Below are positions 1-12,644 of a stretch of 64,000 nt of DNA, in pieces. Each line of letters opens with the position of its first letter. Within the stretch, counting starts at the first letter, position 1. The translations under genes were made by a program, and so were the position numbers. The notes under the pieces are model-generated. The model was not told the DNA's origin and ran no database searches. It was given only the letters and a program-made list of their open reading frames with translations. Source of the DNA: Rhizomys pruinosus (taxonomy: Eukaryota; Chordata; Mammalia; Rodentia; Spalacidae); contig VZQC01005070.1 of NCBI GenBank assembly GCA_009823505.1, positions 1,592,357 through 1,656,356 on the forward strand, read 5' to 3'.

Positions 1-370
1 ATTTGCTTCAAGCATTCTCTGAAGGTTGGTTTCCCAGACATGTATTCTATCAACTTATGCGTGGAAGGTTTTCTCTCTCCTTCAAGTTATAATGGACATT
101 TTTTGGCTGGGTATAGTAACCTGGGTTGGTTTAACACTGGGAATGCTTCCTCCACGTTCTTCTTGCTTTAGTAGTTTGCACTGAGAAGTCAGTGTTATTT
201 CTTGATAAGGGTTTCCCCTTATAGGTTACTTGTTTTCCTCTTGTGGCATTAAGGATTTTCTTTGTTTTGGGTGTCTACATTTTAACTATGATGTGGTGGA
301 GAATGTTCTTTTCTGATCTTGTCTGTTTGGAAATTGCTATGTACTTCTTGCATTTGGTATGGGTTTGTCT
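1..370 (-). mobile_element. L1 5' segment, inverted (ORF1 C-terminal part)
   Basis: Read on the minus strand, this is the C-terminal part of L1 ORF1. It aligns by eye with the ORF1 end at 51,984-52,300, for example the shared stretches coding for REKQQVTYKG-like and QPRLLYPAK-like sequence. It is broken by indels and stops. It sits head-to-head with the plus-strand ORF2 piece that starts near 371, which is the arrangement expected from twin-primed L1 insertion. The element enters from outside the window, so its 5' target-site duplication cannot be seen. The junction position is approximate. Confidence 0.8.
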
Positions 371-1690
371 TTTTTTGGCAAAACTGGATCACCACTTGTA
401 GAAGAATGAAATTAAACCCCTACCTCTCGCCCTGTACAAAAGTCAACTGCAGATGGATCAAAGACCTCAACGTGAAACTCCAAACTCTGAAGGCAATAGA
501 CAAAATAGTTGGTAGCAGACTACAAGACATAGGCGTAGGAAAAGACTTCCTAAATCAGACAGCAGCTGCACAAGAATTAAGGTCGACAATTAACAAATGG
601 GACCGCAAACTCAAAAGCTTCTGTACATCAAAAGAAACAATCAAGGAAGTGAAGAGAAATCCCACAGAGTGGGAAGAAACCTTCACCGCAGAAACATCTG
701 ACAAAGCATTGATTTCCAGAATATATAAACTACTCAAAAAACAAAGAAGAAAGAAAACGAATGACCCACTCAAATGATGGAGCAAAGAGCTGAACAGAGA
801 CTTCACAAGTGAGGAATTAGAGATGGCTGAGAAAGACCTTAAGAAGTGTTCAACATCACTAATCATTAAGGAAATGCAAATCAAAACCACTTTAAGATAT
901 CATCTTACTCCAATAAGACTGGCTAGGATCAAGAAAACAAGTCATACCAAGTGCTGGAGAGGTTGTGGGGAAAGGGGAACACTCATCCTCTGCTGGTGGG
1001 AATGTAAACTCATGCAGCCACTATGGAAAGCAGTGTGCTGAACCCTTGGAAGACTTGGAATGAACTTGCCATCTGACCCAGCCATACCACTCCTGGGCGT
1101 GTACCCTCAAGACTCACCCCACTGCAGAGATACATGCAATGCCATGTTTATTTCAGCTCTCTTCATAATAGCAAGGAGCTGGAACCAACCCAAATGCCCC
1201 TCAACTGACGAAAGGATAGAGAAAATGTGTTACATCTACACAATGGAGTTCTATGCAGCAGTAAAGAAAGACGACATTATGAGCTTTGCAGGAAAATGGC
1301 TGGAGCTAGAGGACATCATGCTGAGTGAAGTAACACAGTCCCAGAAAAACAAATGATGAGTGGTATCCCTCATCTGTAGATGCTAGTGCCAATTAACTAG
1401 TTGTATGTATTTCTTGTGCATGGCCCCTTGAGCTTTTGTCCAAAGCAGTTGGGAGTGATGCATATTGGAAACAACAACAACAATAGAAAGGACTGCATCA
1501 AAGAACTGACTGAAACAGTGAACTTCTGCTCAAAACAGTCAACTTCCACATGGAGAATATTGAGAAAGACTGAGAAAGAGAATAAAAGCATGTTTGGCAG
1601 AATGCACGAGCTCTGGTGGGGTGGGGGGACGGGGGGGACACGGGTCTAGATTTGATAAAAAATATTAATAAATAAATTAAAAAATAATAG
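371..1690 (+). mobile_element. L1 3' segment: ORF2 C-terminus and 3' UTR, degenerate
   Basis: Plus-strand translation gives the ORF2 C-terminal region in several frames: [50 protein letters not shown] and PAIPLLGVYPQDS. A stop near 775 and several frameshifts make it non-coding today. From about 1400 a 3' UTR follows, with a CAACAA-rich stretch, a G-rich tract near 1615-1645 and an A-rich tail to about 1690. Together with the inverted piece at 1-370 it forms one 5'-inverted L1. Confidence 0.85.
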
Positions 1691-1766
1691 AAGCAGAAGT
1701 TTGTCAAAGTTATAAGAATATTTCACCAGGTTATAACATTATAGGTGTTAAGAATTCCATCAAATG

Positions 1767-1994
1767 GTACTGGGGAGATGACTCAGTGTTAAGAGCACTG
1801 GCTGCTTTTGCAGAGGACCTGGGTTCAATTCCTGGTACCTCATTGTGTCTAAGAACCATCTGTAACTCCAGTTCCAGGGAAATGTAGCACCCTCTTATGA
1901 CGTCCGTGGGCATGGCATGATATGGACACACTTACACACAGGCAGGCAATACACTCACACATAAAAAAAAAAAACAATGAAATATTTTTTATAA
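1767..1994 (+). mobile_element. B2-type SINE with 17-bp target-site duplication
   Basis: This is a tRNA-derived SINE with a degenerate A box, a B-box region reading GGTTCAATTCC, and an A-rich end. It is flanked by perfect direct repeats AAGAATTCCATCAAATG at 1750-1766 and 1995-2011, so insertion by target-primed reverse transcription is directly visible. Confidence 0.88.
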
Positions 1995-2011
1995 AAGAAT
2001 TCCATCAAATG

Positions 2012-4904
2012 TTACTAATGCAACTAGCATTATCATCACATTACCAAGGTGCTAATTTTTAAAGCTCAGAAAACCTACTCAAAAATTTCCTGAATACATC
2101 TAACTAAAATTATATTTTTATTATTTAATAAACCAGAGAAGTGGAGTAACCCAGTGTCTTCCATAATCTCATTATGTATGCATGCCACTGTCAATATTTT
2201 TGAGCACATACTTCCTGTCTGCTTTCTGTGTGACTTTATCTTTTTTTTCCAAAGAATAATTAGTTCTATAATGTGTAGGCCAAATTTTAGATTGCTTATT
2301 AACTTAACAATAGATGAATGAGAAGTTCCTTGTATTATTAAAATTTCACAGTTTCTTTAAAAATTGTCCCTTCAGGATACTGAAGTTTCTTACAATGTTT
2401 TCATTGATTTTTTGGGGGGGGTTAGTTTATCCATTCTGTTTTTGCTGGACATTTACATCATATTTCCTTGAGTACTATAAGAAGAGAAAACACATTACCA
2501 TATGTGAGTTAACATATACCCCTTTTTCCACACACAGATTTCACTCATGGTCATAGAACATATTTTTTAAACAAAGACTGGTTTCATTTCTAATTAGTTG
2601 CCTGATTCTTTTCTTTTTGCTAAGGCTGGTAAATTTGAACTAATTTTGTGAGTAGCATAAGCCAGGAGAGAGCTCTTAAATGAGTGAGTAAAGGTGTTTT
2701 TCACAATGAGGTTACACCGATACACCGTGTGACTGTACATACTATAAAATGAATACATTTGTATTTTTTTAAATAAGTGTTCAGTGGATTTTGGTGGAAA
2801 ATACACAGAAAGCATACTGGAGTAAAATACTATTTCTTGGCTGCTACCTGGTCCAAAAGTAAGTACTTTAGCACATCTCTAACACACTCAATAAGCTTGC
2901 TATTATTAACTAAAGACTGCATTTCAAGTACATTATGGCATCACTTGAAGTAATAGCAACTGAAATGTACCTACTTAATGGAATCGATCTTTCATAAAGA
3001 CTGCAGTAAAGTATTATCAGAAGTCACTTATTGAACTTTATTTCTCAATGATATAATAAAAAGTAGCATGTCAGGAATAAAAATGTCATTTGTCACCTGA
3101 GTCCCTAGCACCTCAGAAATGTTATCAAGAAGGGGGGGGGTTCTTTGAGCAACACAACGAAAGGTGTCAATCCTAAAGCTTCATGCAGAAAAGATCCAAG
3201 TTTGTTCAACCCAGAGCCAAATGCAAATATAAGTCATATGTGTACATTGCACTGTGTTCTTGAGAAAGAACAGTATTTATGGCAGTGCTTTTTCTGAGGA
3301 AATTCCTTCACATTTCTGGTTCCAACTTGCCCCATATTTTAGGAGTTCAAATGATTTGAGTGATTACACTCTGACAGGGACCGATTTATTATCTTTTTGC
3401 TGTCATGTTGCTCAGGTTTGTCCTCAGTACGTTTGGCTTTCATGGTATATTTTCAAGATTTGATATCTTCCTGTAAGACATGACACCAACAATAGACCAC
3501 AGGTGAACTGGAGCTGCAGTGGAGATTAGGTGTTTCCTCAGAAAAAGAAAGTGGGATTCCTTTGTTATGCTTCTTGAGTACTAATGTGACCAGAACAGAA
3601 ACATGGAAAGCTTTTTCCATCCTTTGCCCCTTGATATTAAATGGAGATGGGTTTTCTTCTGTAGGAAGAACGCCTGTAAGTGGAAGGTGAAAATCAGTAG
3701 CTGGTGAGACAATTCCTGCGGACCTGAGCTTTTTGCTTGCCCTCTAAATGATTCTTTCCATAAAGTTAATTAGGATGAATATTAAGAGCCTTCCAATCTA
3801 CTATATGCAGCCCTATCTGTGATAGAACCACTTAGGTTGGTTTAGATTTACAATGGTATGAAAACAAAGCACGTTCATGAGAAACTAAACTTAAATTTTG
3901 AAAAAAAAATTCACCTTCTACATTGGTTACATGTAGTATAAGAATTTTGCGTAGGGTGTGGCAGCCAGCTTTAGTCCAGTCAGTTAAGTGAGCAGAAGGA
4001 GAAATAGTCTCTCTAGGCATGCTCAACCTGCACCCCACTGCACGTTTCCCAGGATAGCGATGAATGTGGCTCAACACATTTGTAGATTACAATGCCGTGT
4101 CACAGTGTCAGATGGCTGCCTATTGTAGACTGTGCTGTGGAGGTAAGCTATGATATGCAGGCTAGGTGTGCTGCATCTTTTACTTATGATGCTGCTGATT
4201 TTCGATAGGTTCATTGGAATCTTGATGGATTGAGGAGTATCTATATTTCTTCATTTACTTGGAAAATCAGAAGATCTGGAGGCAAATTGTACAGTAGTTT
4301 CATGATGTTAACAATGGTCCAAAGCTCAGCCCTTCTACTTTAATCTTAAACATTTCCCAATTCTCTATGGTCTCTACCACTTGCAGAGCCCATATATACA
4401 CATTTATAACTACTCTACACCCAGTCTTTTATGTTCTGTCTCTGGTTTCCATAAGAGTTTGAATTTGAGGTCATTGTTCTCAAGGTCTCTGTCTCTACAA
4501 ACCATACTACGAATCCAATGTAATGACAAGAAGGCTGGAAAGAACTGAACTTGACTGTCCTAGAAGCAAGGACAAAGCAGGTGGTATACTTCAAATGCAT
4601 ATAGAATTAACCTTTTCTCATTTATTTTGTTTTCTTATTTGCATTCAGTGTTTTCTCAAATGAATTGCTGGTGTGTGTTTTCCTTGAATGTTTAATTAAT
4701 ACTGTAAACAAAACACCTTATTTTTTTATTAAATTATTAATCAGGAATTACATTTACCCTAGCATATGAAAATACAGCATTTTGTCCACTTAACAAATCC
4801 ATGTGGCTTAGTGGTCAGACAATTTAACTGACACTACAATGGTATATCCTAGAGCCTAAAAAGGACCTAAAGATACAGAAACAAAGGATCCCCCTGGGAA
4901 GGAA
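2012..4904. other. Unique, probably intronic sequence
   Basis: AT-rich sequence with no coding region, SINE or clear ancient repeat that I could support. It has only short open frames of a size expected by chance, a G run near 3133 and scattered T/A runs. It is presumed to be Tenm2 intron by position. Confidence 0.5.
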
Positions 4905-5050
4905 TTGAATACAGTAATAAAACACTGGAAGTCAGACTCTCTAGATTCCAATCTGGCTTCAGTCATAGGAACCGCATGATCTGAGGTAACAGATTCCTCT
5001 TGGATGGAATGTCAGTTTCCTCATCTGTAAAATGTTCTTTGTTCTTCTCC
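4905..5050 (+). repeat. MIR SINE remnant (probable)
   Basis: It has the MIR-like order: a stretch resembling GTCAGACTCTCTAGATTCCAATC, then a CAGTTTCCTCATCTGTAAAATG core at about 5010-5032. The core is the best-conserved part of MIR and is nearly perfect here. Boundaries are uncertain. Confidence 0.6.
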
Positions 5051-6154
5051 AAGTTTGGGGAGGAAAAAAATTGTGCTTATTATAATGGAAGACATTTCAT
5101 GAACTATAAATCAAGGGATAATATTGATGGTAATTGTCTTACAAATCCAGTTGAAAAAGCGAGGCTGGTGGCTTCCTGCAGATGCTCATTCACATTTTAC
5201 ATTTCAAGGATTTGACCAGGCCCTGAAATATTCAATCTACTTTACTTCAGCATATGCAACTAAGCATGCAATTGCAAAAATAATTGAGCTCTTTAAGTCC
5301 ATCGATAATACTTAATTCTATGAATATGCATGTGGAGAATAATACAATTCCCACGGGGTGCCCGATGTCAGGCTGTAAAGAGGGAGAAGCTGATTTTGAT
5401 TTGGAAAGTAAAGCAAACCCATCATTAAACATCCTGGATGAGAACTGACAAGGTGAATTACTACAAACTCTGAGCAAACTTTACAAGTAAGTTTAATTAA
5501 ACATGAGTCTGTTCATCTTTTGCAAGCTCATTTGGTGTATCGTTTCTATTGAAAGGTTTGGTTAGCCTCTTCTTGACTCAGTTACTAAAAAAGTTAATGC
5601 ATGCTCTCTACCTTGTCTAAGGGGCTCTGTTTCTATTCTGTACAATCTCCTCTGGTTGAAGCAGAAATGAGAAACTTTAACAGCACCTGCCACATGGTAC
5701 TTCATGTCTAAAGATGTAAAAAGGCTTAGTTTTAAGGTTCATGAGATCCTGGATTATCTGGAGAGTCAATTACATTATCTTTGCCTCAACACATAACACT
5801 ATGCAATGGGGGGAGCCTCATGCCAGACTATCTTTGGGGATGTTTGCAGACATTGATTTAGGTTTTTTGAATTGCACTATCTCTAAAGCATAGGTTTGTG
5901 GGGTTTACTTGCTGGGATTACAGGGTGAGGCTGAGTTAGGAAACGAACAGAAACAATTCTCACGGAGCTTTGCTGAATCTTTCACAGAGCACACTGTCAA
6001 TACAAGGAGATGTCTCTGAAGTCTTCACTTGCTTGATTTAAAATAGAGTGTAATAGCCTGGCATTACCCAGATTACTTTTATGTACAATACAGAAGAGCT
6101 CCATGGGAAAGCTTGTATGATGTGACTGCCTATTCAAGAAATAGAAAATTGTTC
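5051..6154. other. Unique, probably intronic sequence
   Basis: No gene or repeat recognised. Short overlapping frames around 5000-5470 have no family resemblance and begin inside the MIR remnant, so they were not called. Confidence 0.5.
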
Positions 6155-6345
6155 AGCTGTTATCTCATTTAATCCTAGCATCAAGCCAAAGGGGCAACAC
6201 AGGATGCCCATTTATAGAAAAGGGAGAATCAAGGGATCACAACAGTTACATGGCTGGACCAGAGTCCCATTGCTAATCATCAGTGAAACTGAAGATGGTA
6301 CTTAGATGTAGATGACTCTAAAGCCTGCTCTCCTTTTACCAGATC
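6155..6345 (-). repeat. MIR SINE remnant (probable)
   Basis: The sequence runs from TTATCTCATTTAATCCT through a degenerate 'cccattt...aaaagggagaatcaagggatcacaacagttacatgg' region to an 'agtcccatt' region. This is the reverse complement of the MIR order. It is divergent, as expected for a mammal-wide repeat. Confidence 0.55.
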
Positions 6346-6389
6346 ATTCAGAAATCATTCAGGATGCAGAGGATCAAACTCCCTAAGAA

Positions 6390-6830
6390 CACCAGAGAGC
6401 CAAATGCCCACAAACTGGTGAATGGAAGATTAAACAGTGAATCTTTACAAAGGAATGTGAAGGAATGGAATAGCAATATATGTTATAGGATTGGTGAACT
6501 TTGTAAACACCACACTAAATGAAAGCAGATGGCTACAAAATAGCATAGACTACATGATTCCATTTAAATGAAGTGTCTCTAGAATAGGCAAATCCAGAGA
6601 GACAAAGTAGATTAATGTTTGCTGTGTAGGACCCAACTTTATTGGGGGAAGAATGAGGAATTTCTCTGTAGGGTACTGAGTATCACATGAGACTTATAAT
6701 ATATTCTACCATGACTTGTGCTGATGGTTGTACAATCCCATGGCATGTTTGCAAATACTGTGTTGAATGTTTCAAAGAGGCAAAATGTACACTGTGTGTC
6801 AATTATATCTTACATCATGTTACTACAAAT
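6390..6830 (+). mobile_element. Ancient L1 (L1M-like) 3' end remnant
   Basis: Landmarks of old L1 3' ends occur in order: 'aaactggtgaatgga', 'gattccatttaaatgaagtg', 'gaataggcaaatccagagagac', 'gtagattaatg', then 'aaatgtacactgtg' and 'tcaattatatctta'. No open frame survives. The match is by memory of the family layout. Confidence 0.7.
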
Positions 6831-7224
6831 AGTAAAGTCACTGGAGTAACTTTAAGGAGCTTCAGTAACCATAGAAGGTTCTAAGACATCAGTGGAGACA
6901 GCCCAAGACTCACAGAAAGAACATAGATATCAGTGGTCAGAAGCACCCTGCCCACCTCACTGGAGAACGTGGTAAAAAATGTGAAGGAAGAGTAGTTACA
7001 ACCTCTGAGAGAGTTGCTTGTGGTTTTTGCTAACAAAAGTGATTTGAAAGAGATTTTGTCAAAGGTTACCCTCTCTTGTATCACATTCACCACCTTGAAA
7101 TCTCATTGCCTAGCCGCAGATTATAGTCTATTACAATATTTGCCTTTGGGAATCTTGTATATATTTAATGATAGAATCTCCTCTATGTAGATGGGCAGGG
7201 CAGTCACTTGTATAACTTCAGATC
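6831..7224. other. Unique, probably intronic sequence
   Basis: Nothing recognisable. A short minus-strand open frame (6881-7093) has no family features. Confidence 0.45.
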
Positions 7225-7745
7225 AGTGGTATTAATCCTTTTTTATTTTTTATTTTATTTTATTGTTTATTTCTTTTTTATTGAAGTTTTGTGCATTTCA
7301 AACAACATTTCTTATACATATATATTAATTTTATTTTGTATGAATGTATTGTGATAATTGTAATAATATATGAATTATTGTGTATGAATGTACTGTCTGC
7401 ATGTGGGTTTGTGCACCCGTGTCTTGCAATGCCCGTGGAGGTCAGAAGAGGGCGTCGGATTCCCCTGGAACTGGAGTTAAAGACGGTTCTCAGCCGCCAT
7501 GTGGGCGCTGGGGATTGAACCCAGGTCCTCTGCAAGAGTAGTCGGCGCTCTTAACCACTAGGCCATCTCTCCAGCCCACAAACAACATTTCTTAATCAAA
7601 TTTAGACCGCTCCAATGCTACCCACCCTTCCACAGCTCATACATTCTGCCACACCCGTCTTGCATTTTTTCTCACCCTTTTTAATTTTTCGATGCTGAAG
7701 GCTACTGTTTTGGGCACAAGTTTACTGTTTCCATTAGTTCTTTGA
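7225..7745 (-). mobile_element. L1 3' UTR end, split by a B2 SINE
   Basis: On the minus strand this matches the L1 3' UTR seen at 61,510-61,775 and 1400-1690: 'gaactaatgg', the tract related to 'cagaatgtatgagct', and 'cacaaaacttcaataaaaaa' at the end. A B2 insertion at 7315-7579 divides it. There is no coding portion, so it is a strongly 5'-truncated insertion. Confidence 0.75.
7315..7579 (-). mobile_element. B2-type SINE (short form) inside an L1 3' end
   Basis: Reverse-complemented it starts GGGCTGGAGAGATGGCC, with a B box around GGGTTCAATCCCC, and ends in a long AT-rich tail at the low-coordinate side. Perfect 15-bp direct repeats AAACAACATTTCTTA flank it at 7300-7314 and 7580-7594. It is therefore younger than the L1 end it interrupts. 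Confidence 0.9.
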
Positions 7746-8170
7746 ACCAGCAGTATTAATTCTAAGGAGAAAGTACTAGGAAATCCTCCCGCACCACAGG
7801 CCCGTCAGTGTGTCAGGGTCCCTCCCTGTACGGTCACTACTCTACTGTCTTTCACTACTGCTCTTCTCTTCTACCCATCCTCAAGCATAACGACTTCTCT
7901 TGGCCCCGAGACAGAAGGAAAGGCACAGATGATGCATGTTGAGGGTTAAATGGCTGAAAATTTAGGTATCATTTTCTTCATCAAGGTAAGTAAAAGGTGG
8001 AAATATTTTACCATTCTCCAGGAAACCATTCTTTTTACACAGTGAGAAAATGTTGGTGATGGCTTTGGACCAAGTGCTTTAAAACTTGCAGTGATTCTTT
8101 TGCATATCACTTACAAGAGGAATGGGAAATCGTTTGATGATAAGAAGATTACTTGGAAACAAAACACACT
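7746..8170. other. Unique, probably intronic sequence
   Basis: No gene, RNA or repeat recognised. Confidence 0.45.
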
Positions 8171-8175
8171 AACGT

Positions 8176-8325
8176 GCCAGGATTGGTGGCACATGTTTTT
8201 AATCCTGGCACTGGGGAGGAAGAGGTAGGCAGAACAACTGTGAATCTGGGATAGTCTACATAGCAAGTTCCAGGCCAGCTGGGGTTACATAGTGAGACCC
8301 TGTTTCAAGAAACCAGGCAAACAAA
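8176..8325 (+). mobile_element. B1 SINE
   Basis: 7SL-derived B1: 'tggtggcacatg', 'aatcctggcac', 'agttccaggccagctgggg' and 'gagaccctgtttcaag', followed by an AAAC-rich tail. It is moderately diverged. Confidence 0.85.
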
Positions 8326-9954
8326 CAAATAAACAATAAAAAGAACATACTAATCTGACTAGGCCATAGAATTTTGGCCAAGTGTGGAAGGAGGTTGGTA
8401 TTATGTCTGTAGTACTTTCAAAGTCACCACCAACTTCCTGTGATATTCCCTGGTGGAAGTTTGTACATCTTTATAATGCCTTCGGAATAATTTATCACAT
8501 AGTAAAGATTTTAAAAAATCATTATCCTTTTGATCTAAAAATCCTTATACTTCAACTTTAATAAGTTCTTTCTGAAGAAGTTGCCACGTATATTTTGCTC
8601 CTTGGAGAAATCAACATCAGAACATTCTAGCAAGGTTTTAGGATTTTCCAATCCTATTTTTTAAAATTTCATATAGTTCTTTTTTTTGTTGTGCCTATCT
8701 ACCATAATACATACTTTGGTTTCCAAATGTAGAAGTCTATGAAACATGCAGATAAAAGCTAAGGTTGCAGAATCACTGGGAGGAATATCAGAAATTTCTC
8801 ATGATCATTTGAAGTTAGTTTAGTATTTGGAAGGATTTCTAGCCCATGGCAAATATACTAGCCTAGCCTAAGTATAAACAATGATATTTTTTTCTACTTA
8901 AGAATGTTCTTATTTTACTATAAAAAAAAATCAAGGAGGGTGCACTTCAGCTAGTTTAGCATCTTAAAAATTATTATGAAGAATGTAGCTTCAAAGTACT
9001 CAGGTGTACTATACCATAATACAGAGGTATATTAAAGTAATTTTATTAATCCATGTTTAAAATCATCATACACACCCAACCCCCCAACACACGCACAGCT
9101 TCTAAGCTGATAAATCTTTGAGGAAAGAAACTAGAACCATAACCAAATCTATTCTCCCTTGTTCCTTGTAAAGGCTTTATTTCAAATCCACCAAAAGCTG
9201 TACAATTTGGAGCTGTTAGGCCTTTCCATGCATTAGCTTTAAGCATATGTTCCTTTTACAAGGTTCCCAGAGGACTACAGAGGGAGATGAAAATTAACTC
9301 CAATGATCATGCTGTATCATTGCATCATCTAAGCATGGTCACCCAGGGGTGAATTAGGAACATGGTTGTAAGTCTCAGTTCTGTTACTGCTGACTCAAAG
9401 GAAGGCTCTTCAGACACTATTTAAATTATAGAACAATTTTGGTTGTAAAATTCCCTCTAGCAGAAGAACAAAGGGAATTAAAATTCCAACAACTGTTTAT
9501 TGAGTGTTCATTGTGGGATAAGAACTATAGTATGTATTTGGCTTATTGGGGGTATTCTAGTACAATGGAATATAATGCCTTTATATTAGGGGATGGTGAA
9601 AAGAGAGATAAGTTGTCCATGCCTTAGTGGGGGTATGTGATGAGAAAGCTGAATCTGCTTGTAAGGCAGGCACGAAACTTCTCCAAATCCATAGTATGTG
9701 TGTCTATAATATTAAATACTGCCACAGTTGATACATGCTTATATTAAGCTCTGTGCAATATTATAAGTATTGTAAGTATTTACAGATATTCTTACTGTAA
9801 GAGCTATAGGTATAAAACCATGCATTCTCTACTTTACAGTCAGCTTGAGAAAAATTTCAGGGGTGATTGTTTTAGTCTGTGACTATAATTTACCCCTTGA
9901 TTGAATATAGAACCTAAGAAAGATGCAAGACTAATATTACACACTAATTCATAT
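8326..9954. other. Unique, probably intronic sequence
   Basis: No gene supported. It is A/T-rich with several short poly-A and poly-T runs. Short open frames at 9046-9246 (minus) and 9439-9627 (plus) show no family motifs. Confidence 0.45.
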
Positions 9955-10120
9955 CATTCCCAAAACAACCAGTCAGAATGAGTACTTGCATTCTCTTTTG
10001 TCCTTTTACTGGTGACAAAAATGAATCCCAAAAACTTTAAGAAATTGGCTGGCTCCCCAGCTTTTAAACCGAAGAGATGGGATTCACATCCAAGTCTGCT
10101 TGAACCCCAAAGCTGAGATA
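9955..10120 (-). repeat. MIR SINE remnant (probable)
   Basis: A region with 'tttactggtgacaaaaatgaa' leads into 'ggctggctccccagc', then 'gggattcacatccaagtctg'. This follows the reverse-complement MIR order (core, then the part matching 'gggattcgaacccaggcagtc'). Boundaries are soft. Confidence 0.5.
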
Positions 10121-10154
10121 AAAGGGTTTCTCTTACTTTTAAAAATAGTATTCT

Positions 10155-10375
10155 AGGGCTGGAGAGATAGCCTAGCGGTTAAGAGTACCGACTGCTCTTG
10201 CAGAGGACCCGGGTTCGATCCCCAGCACCCACGTGGTGGCTGAGAACCATCTGAAACTCCAATTCCAGGAGAACTCCAGTTCCAGGGGAATCCGACACCC
10301 TCTTCTGACCTCCATGGCATTGCACAACAAGGGTGCACAAACCTACATGCAGACAGTACACTAAAACACATACAA
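10155..10375 (+). mobile_element. B2-type SINE (long form, internal duplication)
   Basis: The head is GGGCTGGAGAGATAGCC and the B box GGGTTCGATCCCC is intact. The middle carries two related blocks in tandem, 'aactccaattccaggag' and 'aactccagttccagggg', which short-form copies have only once. Imperfect direct repeats related to AAAAATAGTATTCT flank it (about 10,141-10,154 and 10,378-10,392). Confidence 0.88.
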
Positions 10376-10392
10376 AAAAAAATAGTAATTCT

Positions 10393-11591
10393 AATCTTGC
10401 CCTTCCTAAACAGAGATTATTAAAAATCTTTTGCACTCTATGACCTGGTCTGTTAAAGAATGAAAAGAAAGGGGGATGGGCCATTAACCATGCATTTGCT
10501 GGGTGGGAGGTGAAGTAAGGCAGGAAGAAGAATGCCTCCTCTCTTGTTCTCTTCTCTGCCCTGTCTCCTCTGCAATGGGGAGTGAAAGCTTCACCTGAAA
10601 CAGTTCAAAGTGACAATTACACAAAGTAATCTGTCCATGAGTGAGTCTGATGTCATTCTCAAATTCAGAATATCAGTGTCCCACAGAGAAATGCTCTCTT
10701 AGTTTACTCGATTTGGAAAACACTCGTTATTTTAAGACTATTTTGCCCCCAAAAAGTGTGGATGCAACTTCTGAGTTGCTAACCTGGTAGAAGGTGGTGA
10801 TTTTTAATGCAAATCCAATTTAAGGGGCTGTATTGCCTTCTTCAGAATATTTTATACTCTGTCCATTTAAGAGATGATTAAAGAGTCCTTGCTTTTCAGT
10901 AGCTCCTAAATGCCAGAGATGTCATGAAACTCTTACTGACCAGTCAACCCATTTCTGAGAAAACACCTCTCTATTAAGTATTCTTGTTTTGGATCAAGGG
11001 CCACTTGGATGCAACGTGATGACCCTCATCAAGGAATATCACTTCTTAAAGTTGGAATTTTCCAAATGGGAGCCTTACAGGAGATGCAGGGCGGCAGAGA
11101 GGAGGCCTGCTCTCAGCTTTGGGGTAATTTCACTCTTCTCTCGGTTAGCCATTTTAGTCAGGCATTCCCAGTGCCTTACTCTGAAATGTCCCATCAACTG
11201 TTATCAATGTCAAATCCAAAAAGTTCTCCTCATTCTTTATCCTAGTTAAACATTTTGCAACTTATGAGATAGTTGGTCCTGTTCTGAATTACCCGTGTTT
11301 GGAATCACCCCTTCATCCTCCTCTGACACTGCCCCAGGTGCACTTTCCCCTCTGCTTTGCAGCAGTCCTTAGACTCCCTCCTCACAAATAGCCTTTCAAG
11401 GATCCCATCCTTGATGTGATCACCCTGCTTGCATCCACTGTGGGACAGCTCACCTGCTGACAGAGTCCCATTACAGGCTATGGGTAGGGATTCCACATCT
11501 GCTCTCCAAGGCTTGTACCACACCGTGTTTCTCTTTGGCTCTTTGCAAGGGCTCAGTCACTTTAAGTCTTCATACTGAGTTGCAAAAACTT
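10393..11591. other. Unique, probably intronic sequence
   Basis: No gene supported. Two overlapping frames near 10,989-11,249 are out of phase with each other and have no recognisable domain. Confidence 0.45.
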
Positions 11592-11606
11592 CACCCAATA
11601 CTTTCT

Positions 11607-11811
11607 TTTTTAAATTTTTATTTATTTTTTATGTGTACGAATGTGCTGTCTGCATGTAGGTTTGTGCTGTGGAGGTCAGAAGAGGGCGTTGGATTCCCCT
11701 GGAACTGGAGTTAAAGATGGATCTTAGCCAACATGTGGGTGCTGGAAATCAAAGCCTGGTCCTCTGCAAGAGCAGTCGGCACTCTTAACCACTAGGCCAT
11801 CTCTCCAGCCC
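11607..11811 (-). mobile_element. B2-type SINE (short form)
   Basis: Reverse complement begins GGGGCTGGAGAGATGGCC and ends in an AT-rich tail near 11,610. A 10-bp gap relative to sister copies occurs around 11,670 (the stretch for 'gcacccgtg' is missing). Direct repeats CACCCAATACTTTCT (11,592-11,606) and CACTCAATACTTTCT (11,812-11,826) differ at one base. Confidence 0.88.
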
Positions 11812-11826
11812 CACTCAATACTTTCT

Positions 11827-12640
11827 AAACCTGTGTCCCTACCAGATTTCTTCTACTTGCCTTTATCTAGTTTATTTCTTTTATCTTCTTAGTGTCACTG
11901 CTTCTACTTGATAACATCACCCTGAACTCTTTCTTCACTTCTTATTCCCTTTTCCACTTATACCACTTGCTGTCCCCTGTCCAGTTGCTGGCAAATCTAC
12001 CTTTACCTCATTTCTTCTTGTTATTTCCATTGCCCCATCGGAGATATTATCATCTGCTAACCATCCAGTTCCTCTTTCTGGTTCAATCCCTCCTTCTCCC
12101 AACATAAGTCCCACCATCAGAATGCTTTTTCTTATTGTAACGTTAATCAGGTCATTCCTTTGTTAGTAACCTCCAGTGACGCCCACTTGCTTCTCTGGGG
12201 ATGTTAAAATGCATTTCCATATAATTACTTCTAACTTTTGCAACTGCTGGCTGGACTTGGCTGCATCATGAATGTCTACTTTCCCATCTACAAAACCTTC
12301 CTCTTCGGTTTTCTTTTCTAATTGTTTATCTTATAATCAAATTTAGAAACAGTTTAAATGGGGAGAATCAGAACAAATTACAGTCTCAAAATAAGAATAT
12401 TCAAACAATGTTAGGGAACAAAATTCATGAAAACAATTCTCAGTCATTTTCGGTGAGGGAAAAAAATCGCATTTAATACATTATTGCTATCTAAAAACTT
12501 TAACCCTCCAGTTAAAAACCAGGCCTTTATATAATATTTGTGATTTAGATAAATAACAGAAGCCATCCCACAGTTCGGACCCCTTCTTCTCTGGATTTAT
12601 TTTCATTCTCCAACCATACTAGCATGTTACCATCACTGAA
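11827..12640. other. Unique sequence, pyrimidine-rich on the plus strand
   Basis: C/T-rich intronic stretch, especially 11,880-12,120. The Leu/Pro/Ser/Phe-rich frames here reflect this composition and are not a gene. Confidence 0.45.
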
Positions 12641-12644
12641 TTTG

